Assembly: GCA_009786045.1 (NCBI GenBank)
Contig: WQTY01000012.1
Span: 1-14,575, forward strand
Direction of reading: 5' to 3'
Origin: Pseudomonadota bacterium
Lineage (GTDB): Bacteria; Myxococcota_A; Bradymonadia; UBA4248
Length of the DNA: 14,575 nucleotides
Shown here piece after piece: positions 1-7,807 of the stretch. The notes under the pieces were generated by a model. The model was not told where the DNA came from. It did no database searches and saw nothing but the letters and a program-made list of their open reading frames with translations. The translations under genes and the position numbers were made by a program. The first letter of the stretch is position 1; the number at the start of each line of letters is the position of its first letter.

Positions 1-678
1 CGGTACGCCCCCAAGTCCGCGTCTACGCGCTACAGGCTGGAACTTCAGCAAACCATCCAATACCCCAACGCCACCCCCCTCCAGGCCAAACTCTCTGCCA
101 CGCTGAACTTTTCCCCCGACAGAAAAGCCTCTCCCAGCGAATTTCGCACGCTCATGCACATCACAGACGTCGACGTCGACGTCCACGACGACGACCGCAT
201 ACTCGAACTCGCCAGCGCAGGCAGGATGCTCGAAGGCATCACCCTCGAATTCAGGCTCGACCCCCAGCTCGGTATCGGCAAAGCACTCCCCCTGACCAAA
301 GCCAACCCCCAGGTCACGCGAATCCTCTACATCGTGTCCGATCTCATGCGCCAAACCTGGCCCGCCCTCCCCGAACAGCCCATCGGCGATGCCGCCCAGT
401 GGACGATCACCAACGACACGCTCCAATCCCAGGGATTCGCCACCACCACCACCATCACCCGAAAAGGCGACGCCCTGCGCGCCGAATCCAAACAGACAAA
501 ACACCCCACCAAAGAAAGCCCCGCCCGGATCGAAGCCACGGCACAGGTCGATTCGACCCTCACACACGGCCAGATCATCCAGGCCACAGGCACATTCGAC
601 AGCCGCATCCATGACGGCGGCGATACCCCAATCCTGCAAAAAACGACCTTCTCGCTGACCCATATTCCCGAAACATGA
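1..678 (+). CDS. C-terminal part of an unrecognised beta-rich protein (5' end outside window)
   Basis: The frame is open from the first base and ends at TGA 676-678, so the start lies left of the window; the internal ATG at 154 is not needed as a start. About 225 residues are visible. They alternate short polar and hydrophobic stretches typical of beta-sheet, for example TRYRLELQQTIQYPNA near the left edge and QATGTFDSRIHDGG near the end. The pattern recalls periplasmic or lipoprotein domains of the DUF6263 kind, which often have a tyrosine/arginine-rich first strand, but this is a weak resemblance only. A run of three GACGTC units (166-183) encodes DVDVDV. Codons end mostly in C, as in the second half of the AAA+ gene downstream. 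No catalytic motif or membrane segment is seen in the visible part. It is separated by about 150 bases from the next gene, which has its own ribosome binding site. Function unknown. Confidence 0.75.
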   Translation, partial: RYAPKSASTRYRLELQQTIQYPNATPLQAKLSATLNFSPDRKASPSEFRTLMHITDVDVDVHDDDRILELASAGRMLEGITLEFRLDPQLGIGKALPLTKANPQVTRILYIVSDLMRQTWPALPEQPIGDAAQWTITNDTLQSQGFATTTTITRKGDALRAESKQTKHPTKESPARIEATAQVDSTLTHGQIIQATGTFDSRIHDGGDTPILQKTTFSLTHIPET

Positions 679-817
679 CCAAAATACCCATCGTCCCAGT
701 TGAACAGCATCAGGAAATCTGATATGTGCACAAAGATCTTGGATTCGTACATCAATTCAAGCGCATTGATTGGTTTGTCTCATCAACGGGCTCTAAACGA
801 CGGGCCTTAAGAGTATT

Positions 818-823
818 AGGAGG
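818..823 (+). promoter_or_regulatory. Strong Shine-Dalgarno site deciding a GTG start
   Basis: AGGAGG lies six bases upstream of the GTG at 830. This near-perfect anti-16S match supports the GTG as the true start of the VWA lipoprotein, because the signal peptide begins right there. Confidence 0.8.
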
Positions 824-829
824 AATACC

Positions 830-3787
830 GTGCTAAAACGACATAAGTTGTGCCTTATGGTGAGCGCATTTGCATTAGCGGGCCTGACCGTTTACGGCTG
901 CCCGGATGAGCCACCCATCGTCTGTCACCCGGATGATCCCATTTGTAACAACATAGTAGGTGGTTGCGAAACAGACGACTGCTGTAAAGAGGTAGGTACG
1001 TGCTGTGATGATGGCATTTGCTGTAGCAAAAAATGTAAAGAAGTTCCCAGTGTATGTAAAGTCGGTGTGAGTTGTCTGAATGAAACGCAATGCAATGCAG
1101 GCGAAGCATTGATGTGGTGCCGGTGCGCATCATCGCCCAACCTCACTCAGACAGATGCGCGCTGCAGAGGTATGAGTTACAACAGATGCCACTCTGATAT
1201 TGGCTCATGCGACTGGGCAGGTTGCCGGCCTCCTCTTAAGCTTGAAGAGGGCAGTGACTGCAACACTGGTTGCGATGATTTAGTAATAAACGATCAAACG
1301 GTTATGACTGCAGAGCAACTAGAAAGGGGGTGTTGCACGCTCGCGCTGGCGTTACAATATCCTGGTGCAGATTTTGACGGCGACGGCATCCCCAACGGCA
1401 TTGAGATCACTGCCGGCTGGAATCCCTGCAATCCCGATACGGATGGCGACGGCGTGCCCGATGGCATGGAGGATCTTAACCGCGACGGCAAGATCGAGAC
1501 GATCCTGGGCGAGACCGATCCTAACGATCCCCATTCAAAACCAAACGTCGAGGGTGGCGAAGCCCATGCAAGGGCAGCCGTCTGCAACTATGACACAATG
1601 ATAGCGGGCGGCACCTCCGAAGCGTTCAACAGAATGCGCATTGCCAAGTTCGAAGATGTCAACTACACCGTTCATGGCGGCCAGGTGGCCACTTTCAACG
1701 ATACCACCAATAACGTGTACGGCTTCTTTGTCCGCGGCGACTCGTACGAAGGCAAGATTTTGTTCTCGACCGCCTTCCCGGCAGGCAATGACATCATCCA
1801 TTCCTTCGTCGAAGAATCGAACTTTACGTCGAGCGTGCCATTGGGCACATGGCTTGAGAATGGTATCTATCATAAAGAACTGCAGGTGGTTCCCGATCAC
1901 CGTGTTCAGCGCCTCAAGTACGCGGTCGAGCTTAAGGCTGGCAAGTCCCTTGAGGAATTCCGCAACGCGCTCGTAAAACCGCTCGCCAGCTCTGTCTCCA
2001 TCAGCGCATCCTCCTCAAGAACGCTTTGCAACGGCGGGGAAGATGGTGCGCGGGCAAGTGTTTCTCTGGTCCGTTCTATTCACAGCGAAGGTTACGTCAT
2101 TTATGGCATGGCAGTCGCCTGTGAATCCACCGTCCGATCCGGATCCGTCGCAACGCTCAATCGCATGGATGACGTCATCTCCGGCACCATGGTCGCCTCC
2201 TCCGACTACGTCCCCTTCCGTCGCTTCGTGTGCCAGTCCAAACAGTTTGGGGATGCCACGGGTATGGTCGACTTTATCTGGGTCGTCGACAACTCCGGTT
2301 CGATGGCCGACGAGCTCGAAAACGTTGCCAACACGGCGAACCTGTTCGTCGACAGGCTGGTGACAAGCGGCATCGACTATCGCGTAGCCGTCACCACGAC
2401 AGATTCATTCATCGTAGACGAATGGCCTGCTGCCGTTGGCGGTGCCACCGGCAGAAATTCGGCAGATTATTTCAACCCGATGGCACTGCGGCACAGGGTT
2501 GCACCCTGGGGCTTCCTCAGCACAAACCCAACTGGGCTCAAAACGGAATTCGTTGCAATGGTAAGCCTGTGGGGCGCCTGCACGCGCTTCGGCGCAAGCG
2601 GCAAAAACATCTGCGGCTGGGGACGGGAAGATGGATTCCGAAGCGGCGTCGTGGCGCTTCAGCGCCTGACAGATGACTTCCCCACAAAACTCGCCTACTG
2701 CTCAAGTTCAAGTTTGACAGCCACCGTAGAACACATTGAGGGGCTGTGTCATCCAGAAACAGGCACCAAGCCTTCGGATCCCAAGTGCACGGACATGAGT
2801 CTTCAGGGATATGGCTGCTTTTATGATCCTAAACACCCTGATTGTCATACAAGGATGTCCCGCTGTTCCCTCCGCGAGAAAGCCCTCAAGTACATCGTCT
2901 GGGTTTCGGACGAAGAATCCAGGCAGTTCAAAGAGCCCGTGGATATGGATAACAACGGCTATTTCTCCATCAATGAGAACAATGGCCTGCCTGAGGCAAA
3001 TGCCCCCAGGATATGCATCTGCAAAACAGGCTATGCACTCAAAGTCGATCAGGAAATCGTCGAAGGCAGTGTAAAGTATGAGTATTCGATGCATAAGGGC
3101 GAGTTCGATGCCACGTATAATCCGACAACGGGCACATGTACACTCAAACCGGGCGTGGTCGCCGAGGGCTATTGCAATCCGAAGCTGGCTCCTGTGTTCG
3201 CAGGTGGGCAGTTCGCCTTTGACGAAACTTCCACGCTTGAAGAGGTGTATGAGAAAAACCCGGATTACTACCATATGTTGCAGTACTACATGCAGCAATA
3301 TCGCAAGTATGCTGGCGAGGGTGGCATTGCGGCCTTTGCCATCGTGGGCGATCACAAACAGTTAGGTGGGTTCTGCGCAGCGCTCGACGGCAACAATCCT
3401 GCCGCAACAGAGGGCTCTGACTATGGGTTGTCCTATATCCTCGCGGCGCGCTACCTGAGCGCCGGCGAAGATGGCACCGGTAAAGGCGGTGGCTATGCGA
3501 GTATCTGCAACCCGCAATTCGATCAGATCGTCTCAAGTATCGTTGAAGATGCTGTCGGCCGCGTTGGTTCACACCCCTTAAAGGGCTATCCGATTTCCTC
3601 GACGATCAAAGTGTCCCTGAAAACTCAAGGAAACGACGCCATTGAGTTGACACGCGGGGCAACAACGAACGGCTGGAGCTATGATGCTTCTCAGAACGCC
3701 ATCGTGTTCGCGGGTCTGAACCCAGCCCCCAGCCCCACTGACTATATTGCCATTGCATACGTCATTTGGACAAAGGATGAGGGCTAG
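830..3787 (+). CDS. Cys-rich VWA-domain lipoprotein with calcium-binding loops
   Basis: A 985-residue predicted surface or periplasmic lipoprotein. Residues 1-23 are a signal peptide with a lipobox-like VYGC, giving a lipidated Cys24. Residues about 24-175 are very rich in cysteine, with several CC pairs, as in knottin- or EGF-like extracellular modules. Residues 181-240 hold thrombospondin type 3-like calcium loops (D181-F-D183-G-D185-G, then DTDGDGVPDG and DLNRDGKIE). A VWA domain begins near residue 482, with the MIDAS motif D487-N-S-G-S491 and a later acidic site at D694 (VWVSDEES). A canonical 12-residue EF-hand loop follows at D705-E716. The C-terminal about 60 residues look like a beta-sandwich. 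Such proteins are common in Myxococcota-like genomes and are thought to bind ligands or adhere in a metal-dependent way. The exact role is unknown. The gene is monocistronic by appearance: own ribosome binding site, strong terminator after it. Confidence 0.88.
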   Translation: MLKRHKLCLMVSAFALAGLTVYGCPDEPPIVCHPDDPICNNIVGGCETDDCCKEVGTCCDDGICCSKKCKEVPSVCKVGVSCLNETQCNAGEALMWCRCASSPNLTQTDARCRGMSYNRCHSDIGSCDWAGCRPPLKLEEGSDCNTGCDDLVINDQTVMTAEQLERGCCTLALALQYPGADFDGDGIPNGIEITAGWNPCNPDTDGDGVPDGMEDLNRDGKIETILGETDPNDPHSKPNVEGGEAHARAAVCNYDTMIAGGTSEAFNRMRIAKFEDVNYTVHGGQVATFNDTTNNVYGFFVRGDSYEGKILFSTAFPAGNDIIHSFVEESNFTSSVPLGTWLENGIYHKELQVVPDHRVQRLKYAVELKAGKSLEEFRNALVKPLASSVSISASSSRTLCNGGEDGARASVSLVRSIHSEGYVIYGMAVACESTVRSGSVATLNRMDDVISGTMVASSDYVPFRRFVCQSKQFGDATGMVDFIWVVDNSGSMADELENVANTANLFVDRLVTSGIDYRVAVTTTDSFIVDEWPAAVGGATGRNSADYFNPMALRHRVAPWGFLSTNPTGLKTEFVAMVSLWGACTRFGASGKNICGWGREDGFRSGVVALQRLTDDFPTKLAYCSSSSLTATVEHIEGLCHPETGTKPSDPKCTDMSLQGYGCFYDPKHPDCHTRMSRCSLREKALKYIVWVSDEESRQFKEPVDMDNNGYFSINENNGLPEANAPRICICKTGYALKVDQEIVEGSVKYEYSMHKGEFDATYNPTTGTCTLKPGVVAEGYCNPKLAPVFAGGQFAFDETSTLEEVYEKNPDYYHMLQYYMQQYRKYAGEGGIAAFAIVGDHKQLGGFCAALDGNNPAATEGSDYGLSYILAARYLSAGEDGTGKGGGYASICNPQFDQIVSSIVEDAVGRVGSHPLKGYPISSTIKVSLKTQGNDAIELTRGATTNGWSYDASQNAIVFAGLNPAPSPTDYIAIAYVIWTKDEG

Positions 3788-3804
3788 TCGCCTGTATGGT
3801 TCCC

Positions 3805-3841
3805 AAAAGCGCCCTCCCCCACCGGGGTGGGCGCTTTTTTT
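3805..3841 (+). terminator. Rho-independent terminator of the VWA lipoprotein gene
   Basis: AGCGCCC (3808-3814) pairs with GGGCGCT (3829-3835), with extra A/T pairs at the base, and is followed directly by a run of seven T (3835-3841). The enclosed C-rich/G-rich segment can pair further. It sits 17 bases after the stop codon, so it should end the lipoprotein transcript and separate it from the AAA+ gene. Confidence 0.9.
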
Positions 3842-3933
3842 GTAAGATGCACGGGTTTTCACCCGAATGCGGGATAGTTTAAGGCGTGCGCGCAATCCGC
3901 GTCCTCAGGGCGCTGGATCTTTGGGAGGTTTAA

Positions 3934-6246
3934 ATGGATACGCATAAACCTGACACGACAACGGATGAGACAACGGCAGAAGCTGCAACAGCAGATGAGA
4001 CGATGACGAACGTGGCGGCGCCTGAGACCGAAGGTATGCCCGACCTAATGGCGCCGCTAAGCTCGCCGCGCGAGGCGCTCGAACGTTATGGTGCCTGGTT
4101 CATCCTGGTGTGTTTGCGTTACATGCGCGCATACGGTGATCGCCTGACCAACGATTCCGGGGGGTATTCTCCAGATAGTGCATCGGCGCCTGAGCTCATT
4201 CATACGGTCGTGGGCGGTGCATCACAGGCAGGGCAGACCTGGCTGGATGAGCGAAAAATCCCGCCAATGCAGTGGTGTCACGGTCTGTCCATGTACGTTT
4301 TGGAGGATATCGGCAAACGTACCGCGCTAACGCTCGAACAAATGAAGACCGGCTGCAGGCTTTCCGAAATTCTGCCGATTGAGGCTTTCCGGGCAGCATT
4401 TGATTTGAACGATTTGGAGTTCTACTTCGTCCTTTGTGTGGCGCTCGTGCAATACAATGATCGCTATATGCGTGCCTGGCGCTATGCCACGGGGGCGACG
4501 TCGAAGACGCGCATCAACGTGGAATTTCTGTTGAGAGCACTCGAGTTTTTGGCGAGTAACCCAGAGACCATGCGCAACGTCCTGCGCGAAGACGGTGCAC
4601 TCCGCCGTTACGGTCTGATCAAGCTCGTCGAGGCCGATGGCTGGGGGACAGAAACGCCACTGGCCTATGCCAGTGTCGTCGTGCCGAATCGCATCGTAGC
4701 ATACTTCTTGGGTGAGAACGCTGATTTCGTGCCCGAAGGCTGCCGGATGCTGGCATCGGGCGACGATGGCGAAGCTGTTTCGCACAACAGCGCTTGTGAG
4801 AAAGAGATTCTGAGCAGTTTGAGCAAACCATGGGCACGGCTGGCAATCATCGGCTACGAGGGCCTTGGGCGCACATCGTCTGTGCTGCACGTGGCAAATA
4901 AGCTTGGGGCACCACTGCTTTCGCTGGATCTCAATCGCTATGGCGAGTTGATGGCAAAGCTCGATTCGAAAAAGCAGCTCTTTAATTTGGCCGAACTCAT
5001 GCGAGAGATTCGGCTGTCAGGCGCGATCCTCGTCGTTTCCTGCGATGGGCTTTCGACAGAAACAGAGACTTGGCTGCAAGCCAATGCGCGCCCCCTGCGC
5101 GAACGTTTCGAATCAGAAACACATCTCAGGATTTGCGTCACGCTGCAGCGCCAAACGCGGCTGACGCGTTCGATTTTTGGCAATCTTCACGAGATCATCT
5201 ACCCCGTGCCGACGCGCGATGTTCAGCCAGAACTCTGGGTACAGGCCCTTGAACCCTACCTTTCGCCCGAACGCGCGCAGGATACCGCACAGGTCATGTC
5301 GAAGGGCTACTGCCTGAGCTACGCAGAAATCCGCGCAACGGTCGAGCAAACCCTTGCCCGGCGCGCCATGCGCTCGCCTGACCACTCGCTCACGCCAGAG
5401 TACCTCACCGAAACGCTCAACAAATCGCGCGGGCACAAACTCGAAGGCCTCGCCACACTGCGCAGCACCATGCTCTACCTCGACGACATCGTGCTGTCAC
5501 CCGACATCCGAAAGGTACTCGACGACGTTCTAAACTTCGCGCGCTATCGCGACACCGTCATGCAGGACTGGGGATTCCACAAATACAACGTCTCTGGCGC
5601 AGGCCTGAGCGTGCTCTTTTCCGGCGTGCCCGGCACCGGAAAAACCCTCACCTCGCTGGTTCTGGCACACGAACTCGGACGCGCACTCTACGTCATCGAT
5701 CTCTCGCAAGTCGTTGACAAGTACATTGGCGAAACCGAAAAACGCCTCGGGCTCATCTTCGACGAAGCCGAACGATCGCAGGCCATGCTGCTCTTTGACG
5801 AGGCAGATGCACTCTTTGCCAAGCGCACCAACGTCAAAAGCTCCAACGACCGCTACGCCAACCTCGAAGTCAACTACCTGCTCCAGCGCCTCGAAGCCTA
5901 CAGCGGCGTCTCCATCCTGACCACCAACTTCAGCGGCGGCCTCGACGAAGCACTCGCTCGCCGCATCCAATTCAAAATCGAATTCCCCATGCCCGACACC
6001 TCCGAGCGGGTCGATCTCTGGCGCCGCCTCATCCCCGTAAACGCGCCCCTGGCCAAAGACATTAACTTCCGCGCCATCGCCTCACACTTCGAAATGAGCG
6101 GCGGACACATCAAAAACGCCGTCTTCCGCGCCGCCATCCAGGCCGCAGCCCAACACAAACCCATCAACCACGACATGCTCTGGGACGCTGCCCTGCTCGT
6201 CTACCGCGAAATGGGACACGTCGTGCGCGATTCGGACGATTATTAA
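3934..6246 (+). CDS. Large AAA+ ATPase with degenerate first and intact second nucleotide-binding domain
   Basis: 770 residues, preceded by GGGAGG (3923-3928) five bases before the ATG. Residues 1-45 are Thr/Glu/Ala-rich and probably disordered; 46-295 are a helical region I do not recognise. Residues about 303-500 look like a decayed AAA module: the P-loop reads G307-YEG-LG-R313-TS, with Arg where the catalytic Lys should be, and a weak Walker B (AILVVSCDGL). Residues about 530-760 are a complete AAA+ core: Walker A G564-VPGTGKT-571, Walker B LLFD622-E623, sensor 1 N665 in ILTTN, arginine-finger candidates R676/R677, and a sensor 2 region SGGHIKN (722-728). This core is of the CDC48/FtsH-like classic AAA type, also used by the Afp15/Pvc15 ATPases of extracellular contractile injection systems. 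No injection-system structural gene is visible here, so that link is only a possibility. It is a cytoplasmic remodelling ATPase; its substrate is unknown. The second half has markedly more C-ending codons than the first. Confidence 0.88.
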   Translation: MDTHKPDTTTDETTAEAATADETMTNVAAPETEGMPDLMAPLSSPREALERYGAWFILVCLRYMRAYGDRLTNDSGGYSPDSASAPELIHTVVGGASQAGQTWLDERKIPPMQWCHGLSMYVLEDIGKRTALTLEQMKTGCRLSEILPIEAFRAAFDLNDLEFYFVLCVALVQYNDRYMRAWRYATGATSKTRINVEFLLRALEFLASNPETMRNVLREDGALRRYGLIKLVEADGWGTETPLAYASVVVPNRIVAYFLGENADFVPEGCRMLASGDDGEAVSHNSACEKEILSSLSKPWARLAIIGYEGLGRTSSVLHVANKLGAPLLSLDLNRYGELMAKLDSKKQLFNLAELMREIRLSGAILVVSCDGLSTETETWLQANARPLRERFESETHLRICVTLQRQTRLTRSIFGNLHEIIYPVPTRDVQPELWVQALEPYLSPERAQDTAQVMSKGYCLSYAEIRATVEQTLARRAMRSPDHSLTPEYLTETLNKSRGHKLEGLATLRSTMLYLDDIVLSPDIRKVLDDVLNFARYRDTVMQDWGFHKYNVSGAGLSVLFSGVPGTGKTLTSLVLAHELGRALYVIDLSQVVDKYIGETEKRLGLIFDEAERSQAMLLFDEADALFAKRTNVKSSNDRYANLEVNYLLQRLEAYSGVSILTTNFSGGLDEALARRIQFKIEFPMPDTSERVDLWRRLIPVNAPLAKDINFRAIASHFEMSGGHIKNAVFRAAIQAAAQHKPINHDMLWDAALLVYREMGHVVRDSDDY

Positions 6247-6253
6247 GGCCACT

Positions 6254-6339
6254 CGGGGGAGCATTGCTCCCCCGGACCCCCTGCGATACTGCGTATCGCG
6301 TTGAGAGGCGCTGATCTGTATGGGCGTTGTGCTACGCCC
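6254..6339 (+). repeat. Cluster of three intergenic hairpins between the AAA+ gene and Met1
   Basis: Three perfect hairpins follow each other in the gap 6247-6460. The first is CGGGGGAGC-ATT-GCTCCCCCG (6254-6274). The second is GCGATAC-TGC-GTATCGC (6283-6299). The third is GGGCGT-six-base loop-ACGCCC (6322-6339). None has a T-tract, so they are not classical terminators, though the first may stabilise or end the AAA+ mRNA 3' end. The layout of successive GC-rich hairpins resembles the 108-bp elements ahead of Met3 and Met4, although the primary sequence differs. They could be palindromic REP-like elements. Confidence 0.6.
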
Positions 6340-6372
6340 TGCACGGCAAGGTAAACATTTTTTAATTGCCGT

Positions 6373-6402
6373 TTGACAGGCAGGCATCGGTTGTGGGAGA
6401 GT
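6373..6402 (+). promoter_or_regulatory. Putative sigma70-type promoter of the Met1-Lip1-Met2-Lip2 operon
   Basis: TTGACA (6373-6378) with an 18-base spacer to a poor -10 GAGAGT (6397-6402). The block GTTTGACA...GTGGGA is shared with the better promoters before Met3 and Met4, which supports a common promoter type. The -10 here is the weakest of the three. Confidence 0.5.
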
Positions 6403-6460
6403 GAACTGGATGGATACTATTGTGTTGATGGAACTTGCCAGCATTAAGTGAGGTGAAATC

Positions 6461-7801
6461 ATGGAGAAACTGACAACGACAGATCAGGCGCTTGAGAAGA
6501 AATCAGTGGATGTGGCGGGTACAGATGGATCGGAAGGCAGTGCTGAAGAGTACGAAGAGGCCGAAAAATCCTTAGATACGAAGGTAAGCGAGGCCTTGAT
6601 TGCCAATGACATGCCTAAAGCAAAAAATCTGATTAAAGGCGCTTTCTGGACTTCAGGGTTGAAAGCGATCGCCACAAACACCACCATGATGAATGACTTA
6701 CTGGCAAAGCCCAGTAGCGATGAGCTTAACGTCTGCCTCGACAGATTATACGAACACGTCACCGATGTTGGTGTTCTTAAAAAATGCATCAAGGCACGCT
6801 TTGGCGTTGACTTGGTTGGCACAGCTGAAGTCGACGCCTCAACCAATACTGTCAACGGTACCATAACAAATGCAACAGAAGTAAATCAATTCATCAGCAA
6901 TAAGACTGTAGTAGAGTGGGGGCCCAATGGTGTCAAAGGTGTTTATAGATCCCTCCTTTTACTGCCTCCCTCCCATTGGCCCCAAATAAATGGTATCACG
7001 ACGACGAACACAACCACTGGTACAGGGGGATCCGCAAATAAAAACTCAGGATGTCTCAAAGTCGATTACCAGGAGGCAGCTCCCAAAAAACTCGTAAGTA
7101 GCACATCATATTGCGACAAAGGCGATGCTCAGCACAAGCTCTCACTGCTTGACACCACCGTTGTTCATGAAATCGGGCATGTTATTGATAAAGGCGATAG
7201 ATATTCTGGAGATCCAGTTTTTCGTGCAATTTCCGGTTGGGAAAATAAAGGGATGGCAGATAATGCTAATGCACCTGCACTTCGCACAGCGATTGAAGGA
7301 TGTGCGCAAGTCGCCTACCCCACGTTGCTCACTGGCGAGCGAGGTATTGTCGAAAAAGGTGCTGAATTGTTGATTGAGAACAAAAGCGCTGACCCAGGCG
7401 ATATTCAGACCCAGCTTGACCAAGCGTATAGTGATCTAACCAAGGATCCAGCTGGCCAAACAGGCTCTTTCCGAAGTTCTGGGGATCTGGCAACAGAGCT
7501 CACCAATAACTGTACGGTCTACAATCACATCCTAAGATCTTGGGCCAATAAGAGTCCTTGGATGAGAGGAAAACGAAGTGATATGAATCGCCAGATTCAC
7601 CAAGGTTACAATAATGATGTCTGGTATTCCTTCAACAATGCAGCATATGACAAGAAAATCAGCAAATACCAACTGCGCGATCCAGGCGAGGAATTTGCTG
7701 AGCTCTATGCGACCTACCATGTTGCAAAACCCAAAGGCAAAGGGCTTAAGCAAGATCATATAAATTGGATCATCGCTAATGACTTACACAAAGATCCATA
7801 G
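6461..7801 (+). CDS. Met1: HEIGH zinc metallopeptidase, lethal-factor/PPEP-like active site
   Basis: 446 residues; the start is set by GAGGTG upstream and by the shared MEK N-terminus of Met3 and Met4. Residues 1-45 are an acidic/Ala/Ser/Lys-rich leader with no hydrophobic core, so no Sec signal. A helical module follows (CLDRLYEHVTDVGVLKKCI, about residues 90-110), then a conserved block LLLLPPSHWPQINGITT (about 165-181). The zinc site is H236-E-I-G-H240. The C-terminal block YQLRDPGEEFAELYATYHV gives Y403 and E410, with Tyr-to-Glu spacing of seven, as for Y728/E735 of anthrax lethal factor and Y178/E185 of PPEP-1. E410 is the likely third zinc ligand (E414 possible). The stretch of about 170 residues between the two zinc halves is far longer than in lethal factor, so I assign a gluzincin peptidase with an ATLF-like active site, not a proven family member. 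First gene of a tight operon; Lip1 starts six bases after its stop. Substrate unknown. Confidence 0.85.
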   Translation: MEKLTTTDQALEKKSVDVAGTDGSEGSAEEYEEAEKSLDTKVSEALIANDMPKAKNLIKGAFWTSGLKAIATNTTMMNDLLAKPSSDELNVCLDRLYEHVTDVGVLKKCIKARFGVDLVGTAEVDASTNTVNGTITNATEVNQFISNKTVVEWGPNGVKGVYRSLLLLPPSHWPQINGITTTNTTTGTGGSANKNSGCLKVDYQEAAPKKLVSSTSYCDKGDAQHKLSLLDTTVVHEIGHVIDKGDRYSGDPVFRAISGWENKGMADNANAPALRTAIEGCAQVAYPTLLTGERGIVEKGAELLIENKSADPGDIQTQLDQAYSDLTKDPAGQTGSFRSSGDLATELTNNCTVYNHILRSWANKSPWMRGKRSDMNRQIHQGYNNDVWYSFNNAAYDKKISKYQLRDPGEEFAELYATYHVAKPKGKGLKQDHINWIIANDLHKDP

Positions 7802-7807
7802 TGACGG

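Noticed and set aside
399..614. His/Arg-rich short + strand frame (HHHHHHPKRRR)
   Set aside because: An off-frame reading of the C-rich gene 1-678; the His run comes from a CCACCACCACC stretch that encodes Thr in the real frame.
679..829. Promoter for the VWA lipoprotein gene
   Set aside because: Some TTGATT/TAAAC-like hexamers occur, but none with good spacing and consensus that I could support.
2708..3355. 215-codon open frame on the minus strand
   Set aside because: It lies fully inside the well-supported VWA lipoprotein gene; its protein shows no signal, domain or ribosome binding site.
6254..6274. Rho-independent terminator after the AAA+ gene
   Set aside because: The stem is strong, but it is followed by GACCCCC, not by a T-tract.
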